Shown: positions 1-7,547 of the stretch, one piece after another
Numbering within the stretch: the first letter of the stretch is position 1
How the letters are laid out: each line of letters opens with the position of its first letter
Assembly: GCA_023428265.1 (NCBI GenBank)
Contig: JAEYYW010000090.1
Span: 1 to 58,828, forward strand
DNA from: Bacillota bacterium
GTDB taxonomy: Bacteria > Bacillota > Clostridia > Christensenellales > UMGS416
Length of the DNA stretch: 58,828 nucleotides
Direction: 5' to 3'
The notes under the pieces: generated by a model
Database searches by the model: none
The model's input: the letters and a program-made list of their open reading frames with translations, nothing else
Told to the model about the DNA's origin: nothing
Made by a program: the position numbers and the translations under genes

Positions 1-7
1 CCTCGTA

Positions 8-79
8 TGCATCCTGCATACTGGTCATGCCTCCGGCATAACCCGGCATGCTGGGCTTGCGCCATCCTGGCTCTGGGCA
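8..79. repeat. Dispersed repeat R1, copy a
   Basis: A stretch of about 72 bases that recurs, with roughly one mismatch in six, at 1666-1737. Both copies lie just downstream of a gene end and contain the shared core TGGTCATGCCTCCGGCATAA. No reading frame in it looks real. Function is unknown; it behaves like a short intergenic dispersed repeat. Confidence 0.7.
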
Positions 80-114
80 AGGGGGGGGTGTCGCCCTCAG
101 GCGACAGGGGGGAT

Positions 115-771
115 TTACTTCCCGTTCCACTTGAACCCGGCAGCGTCCAGGAAGGCCCGGGCGATGGCCGTGTGGCCCAGGATGCTGGGGTGCACGCGGT
201 CCCAGGCGATGTAGTTGGGGCTGTAGTGCCGGAGTAGCCCGGCCATCGTGTGCTGCGTGTCCACAAACACGGCGCCGTAGCGGGTGGCCACATCCTTCAC
301 AATCGCGCCGTATTGGTCCATCATCGCGCGCATGGGCTCGGTTTTGTTGGGTTCCAGATAAAAGGGTGTCATCAGGATCATGCCCTTCACAGCGGGCAAT
401 GTGGAGGCCACCAGGCGCTCCAGCGTGGCGGCATATTCCTCGGGGTAGACGTGCTGCTCGGTGATCAGCGGCAGGTCAAACTGCCGCCAGACGTCATTGG
501 TGCCGATCATCACGGCCACCCAGTCGGGCTGCTGGGCCGTCACATCGCGGTCCCAGCGGGCGGCCAGGTCGCGCACGGTGTTGCCAGAGACGCCCATGTT
601 TACAAGCCTCAGGCGGTAGCGGGGGTAAACGGCCCCCAGCAGGCCCACGGCCACATTGACCCAGCCGTTGCCATAGGGGTTGAAAAGCCCCTCGCCCACC
701 GGCTGGGCGCGGCCGCAGTCGGTGATGGAATCACCCATGATCACGATCTTGCTGTTTGGTGCGAACAACAT
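115..771 (-). CDS. SGNH/GDSL-family hydrolase
   Basis: A 218-residue esterase or lipase of the SGNH superfamily. All four blocks are visible: GDSIT with the nucleophile near Ser15, the oxyanion glycine and Asn64 in GVSGNTV, GTND around residues 90-93, and the C-terminal DRVHP with Asp191 and His194. There is no signal peptide, so it should act in the cytoplasm, probably removing an acyl or acetyl group from a sugar or lipid. The start is supported by GGGAGG eight bases upstream. It is transcribed divergently from the creatininase-like gene. The substrate cannot be read from sequence. Confidence 0.88.
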   Translation of the reverse strand: MLFAPNSKIVIMGDSITDCGRAQPVGEGLFNPYGNGWVNVAVGLLGAVYPRYRLRLVNMGVSGNTVRDLAARWDRDVTAQQPDWVAVMIGTNDVWRQFDLPLITEQHVYPEEYAATLERLVASTLPAVKGMILMTPFYLEPNKTEPMRAMMDQYGAIVKDVATRYGAVFVDTQHTMAGLLRHYSPNYIAWDRVHPSILGHTAIARAFLDAAGFKWNGK

Positions 772-861
772 ATCGGTTTCCTCCCTGCATATTTATTCAC
801 AATATTCTACCATTTCCTGGGCGGTTTGGCCGTAAAGGAATTGTAAATTGTGGGCAGGCGC

Positions 862-890
862 TTGCAGGCAGGGCTGCTCCGGCCTATAAT
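862..890 (+). promoter_or_regulatory. Promoter of the creatininase-like gene
   Basis: TTGCAG, a 17-base spacer and a perfect TATAAT, placed so that transcription would start about 27 bases before the ATG at 924. A strong match to the housekeeping sigma-A consensus. Confidence 0.75.
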
Positions 891-923
891 CGAGCCAACG
901 CCCGCAGGGCGACGGAGGCGTGC

Positions 924-1643
924 ATGAAACTGAACTACACCCATTTTGACGACCTGGCGCGGGCCAAAGAAGCGGGCCTGACGCTGGTGATCCCGGCGGG
1001 TAACACGGAGTACCACGGGCCCCACTGCGTGTGTGGCTGTGACACGCTGATTGTGGAAGGCGTGGCCAACCTGCTGGAACAGCAGGCGGAGATCGTGCTT
1101 GCCCCCACGATGGCCTACTGCCCCTCCACCTATGCCGCCTCCGGGCCGGAGGGCAACACGCTGCACTATGGCATGGACACCTTTGAGCGCTTCGCCCACG
1201 GCGTGCTGCAGTCCTTTCTGGAGGGCGGCTGGCGCAACATCGTGGTGCTGATCCACCATCAATATGATCGTGAGCTGCTCTTCCCGATGACGCTGGCGTG
1301 GATGAGCGCGGCCAAGCGGCTGCTCTTTGACCGCATGGAGGCGCTGCATGGCCGGGGCTGGTATGCTCGCATCGGCAATGACCCCGCGCAGATGGACTAC
1401 AAGCGCTGGATCCGCGTGCTGCCGGTGATGAGCAAGGAGGTGCAGGAGCGCACCGGCTATGACCACGCCGGGCTGTATGAGTGTTCGCTGCTGATGGCGC
1501 TTTACCCCGGCATGGGGCTGGTACGGCCGGTAACCGCCGCCGGCGCTGCCGAGTGGTTTGCTAAAAGCGCCTCGGGCGCATCGGCGGAGCTGGGGCAAAC
1601 AATGCTCCGGGAGATCCTGGAGGATTTGAAGGGGAAGGTGTGA
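924..1643 (+). CDS. Creatininase-family amidohydrolase, divergent
   Basis: A 239-residue protein of the creatininase fold, whose members are metal-dependent hydrolases of creatinine and formamides. The first metal-binding segment is intact: TEYHGPH supplies Glu29 and His31, and CGCD supplies Asp40, matching the spacing of Glu34, His36 and Asp45 in the characterised enzyme. The second, normally GHGGN, is replaced by LIHHQYDR around residues 109-116. A late DHAGLYECSLLMA block matches the family's DHAGExETS region. The ATG at 924 has GGAGG upstream and lies just after a good promoter. It stands alone on its strand. The family call is firm; creatininase activity is doubtful. Confidence 0.78.
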   Translation: MKLNYTHFDDLARAKEAGLTLVIPAGNTEYHGPHCVCGCDTLIVEGVANLLEQQAEIVLAPTMAYCPSTYAASGPEGNTLHYGMDTFERFAHGVLQSFLEGGWRNIVVLIHHQYDRELLFPMTLAWMSAAKRLLFDRMEALHGRGWYARIGNDPAQMDYKRWIRVLPVMSKEVQERTGYDHAGLYECSLLMALYPGMGLVRPVTAAGAAEWFAKSASGASAELGQTMLREILEDLKGKV

Positions 1644-1665
1644 GCATTCTTGCGCACGCCTCATC

Positions 1666-1737
1666 TGTATCCTGCATATTGGTCATGCCTCCGGCATAAC
1701 TCGATACGCCGGGCTTTCGCCATTCTGGCTCTGGGCA
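1666..1737. repeat. Dispersed repeat R1, copy b
   Basis: Second copy of the 72-base repeat seen at 8-79, in the same orientation, beginning 23 bases after the creatininase-like stop codon and running into repeat R2. Confidence 0.7.
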
Positions 1738-1753
1738 GGGGAGTGGGGAATGC

Positions 1754-1875
1754 CAGACTCCCCCTGTCGCTTTGCGACATCCCCCTCAACGAGGGGGACA
1801 AGTGCAACTTGTCCAGTGTACGACTTGCCTCCCTTTTTGAGGGAGGTGCCGCCATCGGCGGCGGAGGGAGTTATA
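1754..1875. repeat. Composite palindromic repeat R2, copy a
   Basis: About 120 bases built from several small inverted repeats: GTCGC-TTT-GCGAC, a CCCCCTC/GAGGGGG pair, CCTCCC/GGGAGG, and GCCGCC-ATC-GGCGGC. A second copy in the same orientation, about nine bases in ten identical, is at 3888-4006. Each copy sits directly beside the terminator of a minus-strand gene. No open reading frame or transposase is present. It resembles REP or MITE-type intergenic elements. Confidence 0.75.
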
Positions 1876-1877
1876 AG

Positions 1878-1914
1878 CAAACCCCCGCCCGGTTCACTCC
1901 GGCGCGGGGGTTTT
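1878..1914. terminator. Intrinsic terminator, probably bidirectional
   Basis: A GC-rich hairpin with AACCCCCGC against GCGGGGGTT arms, followed by TTTT on the plus strand and TTTG on the minus strand. It lies 24 bases beyond the stop of the peptidoglycan-binding protein on the minus strand, and could also end plus-strand transcripts from the creatininase-like gene. Confidence 0.7.
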
Positions 1915-1938
1915 GGTTTGTTTCTGCGCAGCAGCCCG

Positions 1939-3390
1939 TCAGCCCACCGGCGACGCGGAGGGATCCGGCGCGGGCGTGGCGTCAGGGTTGGCGGTGATCG
2001 TCAGACCGGCCTCATAGGCCTCCTCAATGCAGGCCTGATGGTCCGGGTCCACCTTGTTGGAGCCATGGGTGCGGGAGCCGATGAAGTGGATGCAGAACTG
2101 GCCCTTCATGTCGTTGTTGGCTAGCGTGTCATAGCCGTGGGGCATGCAGTTCATCGAGGCAGCCAGCCGCCTGCCGTTCACAAACACCCAAACAGGCCGG
2201 CGGTCCCAGGAGAAGTTGCCGCAGGCCTTAAACAGCGTGGCCGTGTCAGTGGGCGTGATCGTCTCCACATCGGCGTGCTTGGTGCCGCCGGTGCGCTTGA
2301 TGTTGAACGTGTAGCCGGTGCGCACATCCACAATCACGGCACTCAGGTTGCGGGCAAACACCGAGCCGCTCACAGCGTCCCAAGTGAGCTTTTCCACCGG
2401 AAGCGCCAGGCTTGCGTCAATGGTGCGAGGCCAGGGGGTGACCGAGCTGAGGTCCGGGGGGTTCAGCATTGTATAGAGCGCCGAAAGCGTATAGTTGCCG
2501 GCCAAGCCGTCGACATCCAGCTTCACAGACCGCTGGAAGCTTTTCACCGCCGTCACGGTGCTGTTTCCAAACACACCGTCAATCTTGCCGGAGAAAAAAC
2601 CCTTGATGGTGAGCGCCGTTTGCAGGTCTTTCACATTGGCGCCGGTGCTGCCTTTTTTCAGCGTGATCTGGTTGTTCAGCTTGCCCAGCGTATAGGTGGG
2701 CGTGCCGCCGCCGGTGTCGCCACCGGTGCCGCCGCTTCCGCCTGTGCCGCCTGTGCCGCCGCCGGGGGCGCCGTCACGATAGAGCGCAGTGTGGGTGTTG
2801 CGGCCCACAACGCCGTCCACACTGAGGCTGTTGGCCTTCTGAAACGCCTTCACAGCGTTCTCAGTGCCGCCGCCGAAGATGCCGTCCGCCACGCCGCTAT
2901 AGAAACTTAACCCTTTCAGGCGGGTCTGGAGCGTCTTCACATCGGAGCCCTTGCAACCCCGCTTCAGCACCCTGGTGTATGCGGGGGCGGAGGAGGAGGG
3001 CTGGCTGCCGCCGCCGGTACCGCTTCCGCCAGTGCCGCCGGTGCCGCCGGAGGCGTCACGATACAGTGCGGTGTGGGTGTTACGGCCCGCAACGCCGTCC
3101 ACACTGAGGCTGTTGGCCTTCTGGAATGCCTTCACGGCGTTCTCGGTGCCGCCGCCGAAGATGCCGTCCGCAGCACCGCTGTAGAAGTTCAGCTCTTTCA
3201 GGCGGGTCTGGAGCGTCTTCACATCGGAGCCCTTGCAGCCCCGCTTCAGCACCCTCGTATACGCGGGGGCGGAAGCAGTGACGGCGGGCTGGCTGCCGGT
3301 GGGCGAAGCCAATGCCAACGCCGGGGCTTGCGTGGAAAGGATCAGGCCAAGGGCAATTGCGAGAAATCCAGCGCGCTTCAGCTGCATCAT
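1939..3390 (-). CDS. Secreted peptidoglycan-binding repeat protein with conserved C-terminal domain
   Basis: A 483-residue exported protein. It has a signal peptide (MQLKRAGF, hydrophobic stretch, alanine-rich cleavage region), then three PG_binding_1 repeats near residues 45-110, 135-200 and 230-290, joined by Gly/Ser/Thr linkers. The first two repeats are nearly identical. The last 160 residues form a domain with the conserved strings SWDRRPVW, AASMNCMPHG and FCIHFIGSRTHG, which I know from clostridial cell-wall proteins but whose function I cannot name. AAAAGGAGCC at 3393-3402 fixes the start at one of two adjacent ATGs (3390 or 3387); an upstream ATG at 3417 lies almost on the transcription start and has no binding site. 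Probably acts in the cell wall. Confidence 0.85.
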   Translation of the reverse strand: MMQLKRAGFLAIALGLILSTQAPALALASPTGSQPAVTASAPAYTRVLKRGCKGSDVKTLQTRLKELNFYSGAADGIFGGGTENAVKAFQKANSLSVDGVAGRNTHTALYRDASGGTGGTGGSGTGGGSQPSSSAPAYTRVLKRGCKGSDVKTLQTRLKGLSFYSGVADGIFGGGTENAVKAFQKANSLSVDGVVGRNTHTALYRDGAPGGGTGGTGGSGGTGGDTGGGTPTYTLGKLNNQITLKKGSTGANVKDLQTALTIKGFFSGKIDGVFGNSTVTAVKSFQRSVKLDVDGLAGNYTLSALYTMLNPPDLSSVTPWPRTIDASLALPVEKLTWDAVSGSVFARNLSAVIVDVRTGYTFNIKRTGGTKHADVETITPTDTATLFKACGNFSWDRRPVWVFVNGRRLAASMNCMPHGYDTLANNDMKGQFCIHFIGSRTHGSNKVDPDHQACIEEAYEAGLTITANPDATPAPDPSASPVG

Positions 3391-3427
3391 CAGGCTCCTT
3401 TTGCGTGGTGTTTCCATTCATTGCAGT

Positions 3428-3456
3428 ATTTTACAGAAAAACAGCGCTGATGTCAA
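3428..3456 (-). promoter_or_regulatory. Promoter of the peptidoglycan-binding protein gene
   Basis: On the minus strand: perfect TTGACA, 17-base spacer, TAAAAT. The expected transcription start near 3421 leaves a short leader before the start codon at 3390. Confidence 0.8.
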
Positions 3457-3570
3457 AGAACTGAGGGTTACAAAAGTGTAAACAATCCAGCTGTCGCCGC
3501 AGCTACAGGGGATTCTGACTGCCGCCGCGGAGGTTTCCATACCCAAACATCAATGGTATGATTTTACTGA

Positions 3571-3600
3571 TGTGCGGGCGGTTCGTGAACCGCCCCTACA
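3571..3600. repeat. REP-like palindrome
   Basis: GGGCGGTTC, a two-base GT loop and GAACCGCCC, flanked by TGT and ACA that also pair. A closely similar perfect palindrome lies at 52545-52574, so this is a member of a dispersed family. The 687-base gene-free stretch 3391-4078 consists of a promoter, this element, two tandem 89-base repeats, repeat R2b and a terminator. Confidence 0.7.
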
Positions 3601-3620
3601 TAAAGCCGGAGCAGGCGTAT

Positions 3621-3709
3621 CCCCACCCGCCCTTGTCGCTGCGTAGCAGTGATTCAAGGGGGGATGTCATCCGCAGATGATAGGGGGGATATCTTAACCG
3701 CCACAGCGG
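3621..3709. repeat. Intergenic repeat R3, unit A
   Basis: An 89-base unit repeated directly at 3737-3825 with only a few mismatches. It contains a GTCGCTGCGTAGCAG hairpin-like core, CAAGGGGGGATGTC, and ends in the palindrome CCGCCACAGCGG. Its GTCGC core and GGGGGGAT strings resemble parts of R2, so the two families may be related. Confidence 0.75.
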
Positions 3710-3736
3710 TTCTGAGCCGGTACGGAGCCGCCCCCT

Positions 3737-3825
3737 CCCCACCCTCCCTTGTCGTTGCGAAGCAGCGATTCAAGGGGGGATGTCAACCGCAGATGACAGG
3801 GGGGATATCGTAACCGCCACAGCGG
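3737..3825. repeat. Intergenic repeat R3, unit B
   Basis: Second 89-base copy of R3 in the same orientation, 27 bases after unit A. Differences from A are scattered substitutions without length change, and some are compensatory (for example GCTGCGTAGCAGT versus GTTGCGAAGCAGC), which is consistent with a conserved hairpin. Confidence 0.75.
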
Positions 3826-3887
3826 CCCCGGGCCGGGCCGGAGCCCTTTGCGTTTATACCCTGCCCTACACAGACCGCCATGTTCAA

Positions 3888-4006
3888 ACTCCCCCTGTCG
3901 CTTTGCGACATCCCCCTCAATGAGGGGGAAAAGTGCAACTTGATCCGTGTACGGCTTGCCTCCCTGAGGGAGGTGCCGCCACAGGCGGCGGAGGGAGTAA
4001 TAAACA
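3888..4006. repeat. Composite palindromic repeat R2, copy b
   Basis: Second copy of the composite element at 1754-1875. It keeps all sub-palindromes but is shorter by a few bases in the T-run between CCTCCC and GAGGGAGG. It abuts the terminator of the nad operon exactly as copy a abuts the terminator of the preceding gene. Confidence 0.75.
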
Positions 4007-4038
4007 AAAACCCCGCCCCTATCACAGGGGCGAGGTTT
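4004..4038 (-). terminator. Intrinsic terminator of the nad operon
   Basis: Read on the minus strand, the arms CGCCCC and GGGGCG are extended by AACC and GGTT and followed by TTTTTG. It sits about 40 bases after the nadC stop codon. Confidence 0.8.
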
Positions 4039-4078
4039 CTCGCATATCAGACAAACCGAGATGGAGCTTAATAGTCCT

Positions 4079-4921
4079 TCACAGCATCCTGTCAAACTTC
4101 AGGCTGATGTCCAACGCGCGGATCGTATGCGTGAGCGCGCCGATGGAAATGAGGTCCACACCGGTTTCGGCCACGGCCTTCAGGTCTTTATCGCCCATGT
4201 TGCCGGAGGCTTCCACGATGGCGTGGCCCGCCACGCGGCGCACGGCCTCGGCCATCTGCTCGTTGCCCATGTTGTCCAGCATGATGATGTCGGCACCGGC
4301 AGCAAGGGCTTCCTCCAGCATCGCAAAGTTTTCCACTTCCACCTCAATCTTGAGCGTGTGGGGAGCCAGCGCGCGCGCAGCCTGCACCGCGGCGGTGATG
4401 CTGCCTGCGGCGGTGATGTGGTTGTCTTTGATCAGCACGCCGTCGGCCAGGTTGAAGCGGTGGTTGGAGCCGCCGCCCACGCGCACGGCGTACTTTTCCA
4501 GCGCCCGCAGGCCCGGCGTGGTCTTGCGGGTGTCGGCAATGCGAGCCTTGGTGCCGGCCACGGCGGCCACGGCCTCTGATGTGCGGGTGGCGATGCCGGA
4601 GAGTCGCTGCATCAAATTCAGGCCCGTACGTTCGCCGATCAGCACCGATCGGGCGGGGCCCTCCACCTCGGCGATCACGTCGCCCTTCTGGACGGCGTCG
4701 CCGTCTTTCCCGTGGGCGGTGAAGCACACCGCAGGGTCCAGCAGCTGGAACACCCGCGCGGCAATGGGCAGGCCGCAAAGCACGCCGCTTTCCTTGGCGA
4801 TGTAGCGGCCGTGGATGCGCCGGTCTTCCGGCACGGTGCTCATCGTGGTGATGTCGCCGGCGCCCAGGTCTTCCTCCAGCGCCATGTGGATCACTTTATC
4901 TACCGATCGCATGTCCAGCAT
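4079..4921 (-). CDS. nadC: Nicotinate-nucleotide pyrophosphorylase (carboxylating)
   Basis: A 280-residue quinolinate phosphoribosyltransferase. It joins quinolinate to PRPP with loss of CO2 to give nicotinate mononucleotide, the last step of de novo NAD-precursor synthesis. Recognised by EDLGAGDITT at the N-terminus, RKTTPGLRALEKYAV near the middle, GGGSNHRFNLADG and LIKDNHI in the barrel, and IMLDNM and SGN later. Length is normal for the family. It is the last gene of the nadA-nadB-nadC operon, 16 bases after nadB, and ends before an intrinsic terminator. Cytoplasmic. Confidence 0.96.
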   Translation of the reverse strand: MLDMRSVDKVIHMALEEDLGAGDITTMSTVPEDRRIHGRYIAKESGVLCGLPIAARVFQLLDPAVCFTAHGKDGDAVQKGDVIAEVEGPARSVLIGERTGLNLMQRLSGIATRTSEAVAAVAGTKARIADTRKTTPGLRALEKYAVRVGGGSNHRFNLADGVLIKDNHITAAGSITAAVQAARALAPHTLKIEVEVENFAMLEEALAAGADIIMLDNMGNEQMAEAVRRVAGHAIVEASGNMGDKDLKAVAETGVDLISIGALTHTIRALDISLKFDRML

Positions 4922-4937
4922 ATCTGCATCCCCCTTG

Positions 4938-6476
4938 TCACTCGTCGTCGCGGAAGTGCGCCCCCAGGCTCTCCTTGCGGGCCAGCGCCGCTGTGAGCAC
5001 CAGTTTGCCCACCTGGGCCATGTTGGCCGTCTCCACGGCCTTGGCCGTGGGCAGCGCGCAGCCGTTCAGCTGATCCACCATTTCCTGGACCCGCGAAAGC
5101 GCCTCCGTCATGCCGGTGGCGTTGCGGATGATGCCGCCCTTCTTGGTCATCAGCCCCCGGATCTCGGTGCGCATGGCGTCCAGGTCGTCGGTGATGCCGT
5201 CGGGGTTGGTAAAGCTGGTCAGGTCCGGCTTGCCGGCCGGGGCAGCATTGATTTCGTTGATGAGCCCCGCGCACCGCCGGGAAAACACCAGGCACTCCAG
5301 CAGCGAGTTGCTGGCCAGGCGGTTGGCGCCGTGCACACCGGTGCAGCTGGTTTCGCCGCAGGCGTAAAGGCCCGGCACGCTCGTGCGGGCATAGGTATCC
5401 ACCGCCACGCCGCCCATGAAGTAGTGCTGCACCGGGATCACCGGGATCCACTCGCGGGCAATGTCGATGCCGCGGCTCATGCAGCCCTCATAAATCGTGG
5501 GGAAGCGGGCGGCCAGAAAGCTGCGGGGCTTGCTGGTGATGTCCAGATAAACGTGGGGCAGGTCATATTTCTTCATCTCGCGGATGATCGCGCGGGTCAC
5601 GATGTCGCGGGGGGCTAGGTCTGCCAATGGGTGCACCCCCTGCATGAAACGATCCCACCGGCGGTTGCGGAGCACCGCCCCCTCCCCCCGCAGCGCCTCG
5701 CTGATCAGGAAGAAGCGGCCCTGCTCGTCCGGGTGGATCAGCGCCGTGGGGTGGAACTGCACAAACTCCATGTCCTTGAGCCTGGCTCCGGCGCGGGCGG
5801 CGGCGGCAATGCCGTCGCCGGTGTCTGCCTTTGCGTTGGTGCTGTTGCGATAGACGCGGCCAATGCCGCCGGTGCACAGGATCACATGGGGGGCGGCATA
5901 CACCTTTCTGCAGCCGTTTTCCAGCGTCAGCACGCCGCAGGTGTGGCCGGAGGCGTCGGTGAGCACGTCGGAGAGCATCACGCCCTGGCGGATCGTGAGG
6001 TTTGGTGTTTGCGCGGCAAGCTCGCCCAGGCACTTGGTCACGCCCCTACCGGTGGCGTCACCGCCGCAATGCACAATGCGGTTGTGGCTGTGGGCACCCT
6101 CACGGGTGACGTGCAGGTGGCCATCCTCATCTGCGTCAAAGGGCACGCCCATGCGCATCAGTGCGGCGATGTCGCCGGGGCCCTCGTGCACCAGCACCCG
6201 CACCGCTTCCTCGTCACAGGCCCACGCGCCGGCTTCCAGCGTGTCGCGGAAATGCACCTCCGGGTCGTCGTCAGGCTCCACCACGGCGGCAATGCCCCCC
6301 TGGGCATACCAGCTGTTGCTGACTTCCAGACCCGCCTTGTTGAGCACTGCCACGCGAAGCTTCCGGTCCAGGTTCAGCGCGGCATAAAGCCCCGCAATGC
6401 CGCTGCCCACGATCACAACGTCAAATTCCTCCCGGTCGCAGGCGGCCAGGTGCCCGTCAAACAAAAACCTTCTCAC
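4938..6476 (-). CDS. nadB: L-aspartate oxidase
   Basis: A 512-residue FAD flavoprotein that oxidises L-aspartate to iminoaspartate, the substrate of NadA. The Rossmann dinucleotide fold is at residues 22-36 (VIVGSGIAGLYAALN). SNSWYAQGGIAAV, the HIRQ-like substrate region, and GLYACGETSCTGVHGANRLASNS with its cofactor contacts are all present. GTG is the start codon, with GGGAG seven bases upstream overlapping the end of nadA 13 bases away. Translational coupling with nadA is likely. Family length is normal. Confidence 0.96.
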   Translation of the reverse strand: MRRFLFDGHLAACDREEFDVVIVGSGIAGLYAALNLDRKLRVAVLNKAGLEVSNSWYAQGGIAAVVEPDDDPEVHFRDTLEAGAWACDEEAVRVLVHEGPGDIAALMRMGVPFDADEDGHLHVTREGAHSHNRIVHCGGDATGRGVTKCLGELAAQTPNLTIRQGVMLSDVLTDASGHTCGVLTLENGCRKVYAAPHVILCTGGIGRVYRNSTNAKADTGDGIAAAARAGARLKDMEFVQFHPTALIHPDEQGRFFLISEALRGEGAVLRNRRWDRFMQGVHPLADLAPRDIVTRAIIREMKKYDLPHVYLDITSKPRSFLAARFPTIYEGCMSRGIDIAREWIPVIPVQHYFMGGVAVDTYARTSVPGLYACGETSCTGVHGANRLASNSLLECLVFSRRCAGLINEINAAPAGKPDLTSFTNPDGITDDLDAMRTEIRGLMTKKGGIIRNATGMTEALSRVQEMVDQLNGCALPTAKAVETANMAQVGKLVLTAALARKESLGAHFRDDE

Positions 6477-6489
6477 GATGTCTCTCCCG

Positions 6490-7401
6490 TTATGCCTTCA
6501 GCATCCTGTCCAGGCATTGCCCGGCCTGGCGGATGGTTTCCTCATCCAGATCGATGGCGTTGGTCATCGTCTCCAGCGCGTGCAGCACGTCATCCAGGCC
6601 TGTTTTTTTCATGTTCACGCAGAAAAGCCGGGGCGAAAGCAGCCAAAACTTTTTCTGCGGATAAAGCTTTTGCAGCCGGTGCAGGATGCCCTGCTCGGTG
6701 CCGATGACAAATTCGTTTTGATTTGATTTGCCCACGAAATCAAGGATCTGTGCGGTGCTGCCGGCATAATCGGCAGCGTCCACCACGGCCGGCGGGCACT
6801 CCGGGTGCACCAGCACCGGAGCCCCCGGCGCGGCAGCCCTGGCTGCCTCCACATCGGCCACGCCCACCCGCTCGTGGGTGGGGCAGAAGCCGGCAAAGGG
6901 GATGATCTCCTTATCCGGCGTGTGGTGGGCCACAAAGTGCCCCAGGTTGCGGTCGGGCACAAAGATGATCTGCCGGTTGGGCAATGACTGCACGATCCGC
7001 ACCGCGTTGGAGCTGGTGCAGCAGATGTCGCTGACGGCCTTCACCGCCGCCGATGAGTTCACATAGCACACCACCGCCGCCTCGAGATATTGCGCCCGAA
7101 GCTGCAACACATCCTCCGGCGTGACCATGTCGGCCATCGGGCAGCCGGCGGAAAGCACCGGCAGCAGCACTGTTTTTTGGGGGTTCAGAATCTTTGCGCT
7201 CTCGGCCATGAAATAGACGCCGCAAAACACGATCACATCGCCTTGTGCTTCGCGGGCCTTGCGGGAAAGCTCGAAAGAGTCGCCCACAAAGTCAGCAATG
7301 TCCTGCACCTCTCCATGCTGGTAAAGGTGCGCAAGGATCACGGCGTTGCGTTCCTGCTTGAGCTTCATAATCTGTTCTTGCGTGGTTGGCAAGGCTTTCA
7401 C
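6490..7401 (-). CDS. nadA: Quinolinate synthase A
   Basis: A 303-residue [4Fe-4S] enzyme that condenses iminoaspartate with dihydroxyacetone phosphate to quinolinate. The three likely cluster cysteines are in SAGCPMADM, AGFCPTHE and FCVNMKKT; CCTSSNAV, HPECPP and TEQGILHRL are family signatures. The protein is the short clostridial form. The start is uncertain: GTG at 7401 has no clear binding site, whereas TTG three codons downstream has AGCAGG eight bases before it. First gene of the nad operon, behind a strong promoter. Confidence 0.95.
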   Translation of the reverse strand: MKALPTTQEQIMKLKQERNAVILAHLYQHGEVQDIADFVGDSFELSRKAREAQGDVIVFCGVYFMAESAKILNPQKTVLLPVLSAGCPMADMVTPEDVLQLRAQYLEAAVVCYVNSSAAVKAVSDICCTSSNAVRIVQSLPNRQIIFVPDRNLGHFVAHHTPDKEIIPFAGFCPTHERVGVADVEAARAAAPGAPVLVHPECPPAVVDAADYAGSTAQILDFVGKSNQNEFVIGTEQGILHRLQKLYPQKKFWLLSPRLFCVNMKKTGLDDVLHALETMTNAIDLDEETIRQAGQCLDRMLKA

Positions 7402-7403
7402 CT

Positions 7404-7418
7404 GCTTTGGGCCAAAGC
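7404..7418. promoter_or_regulatory. Inverted repeat in the nadA leader
   Basis: GCTTTGG-G-CCAAAGC, a perfect 7-bp inverted repeat between the predicted transcription start and the nadA start codon. It could be an operator or a small RNA hairpin masking the ribosome binding site. No regulator gene is adjacent. Confidence 0.35.
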
Positions 7419-7433
7419 CCGTAATTTCACCTA

Positions 7434-7462
7434 ATCATAACACCTGGAAGAGAATGGTGCAA
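7434..7462 (-). promoter_or_regulatory. Promoter of the nadABC operon
   Basis: Minus strand TTGCAC, 17-base spacer, TATGAT with the extended TG motif one base before the -10. AGGTG occurs twice, immediately before and after the -10 box, and could be part of a repressor site. Confidence 0.75.
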
Positions 7463-7547
7463 TCGGCAGAGCAGACAACAAAACCGCCCCGCAATTGAGC
7501 AACCTCTGTGACGCAAAAGGGCGGGGTCATCGCCCGCCCTGCCGGTC

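Noticed and set aside
2137..2910. Long open frame antisense to the peptidoglycan-binding protein gene
   Set aside because: It is a shadow of the GC-rich repeat gene on the other strand: low-complexity Ala/Gly/His/Val composition, no ribosome binding site, and no family resemblance.
3571..4006. Possible CRISPR array in the repeat-rich gap
   Set aside because: The repeats are long, few, internally palindromic and not regularly spaced, with no cas genes nearby.
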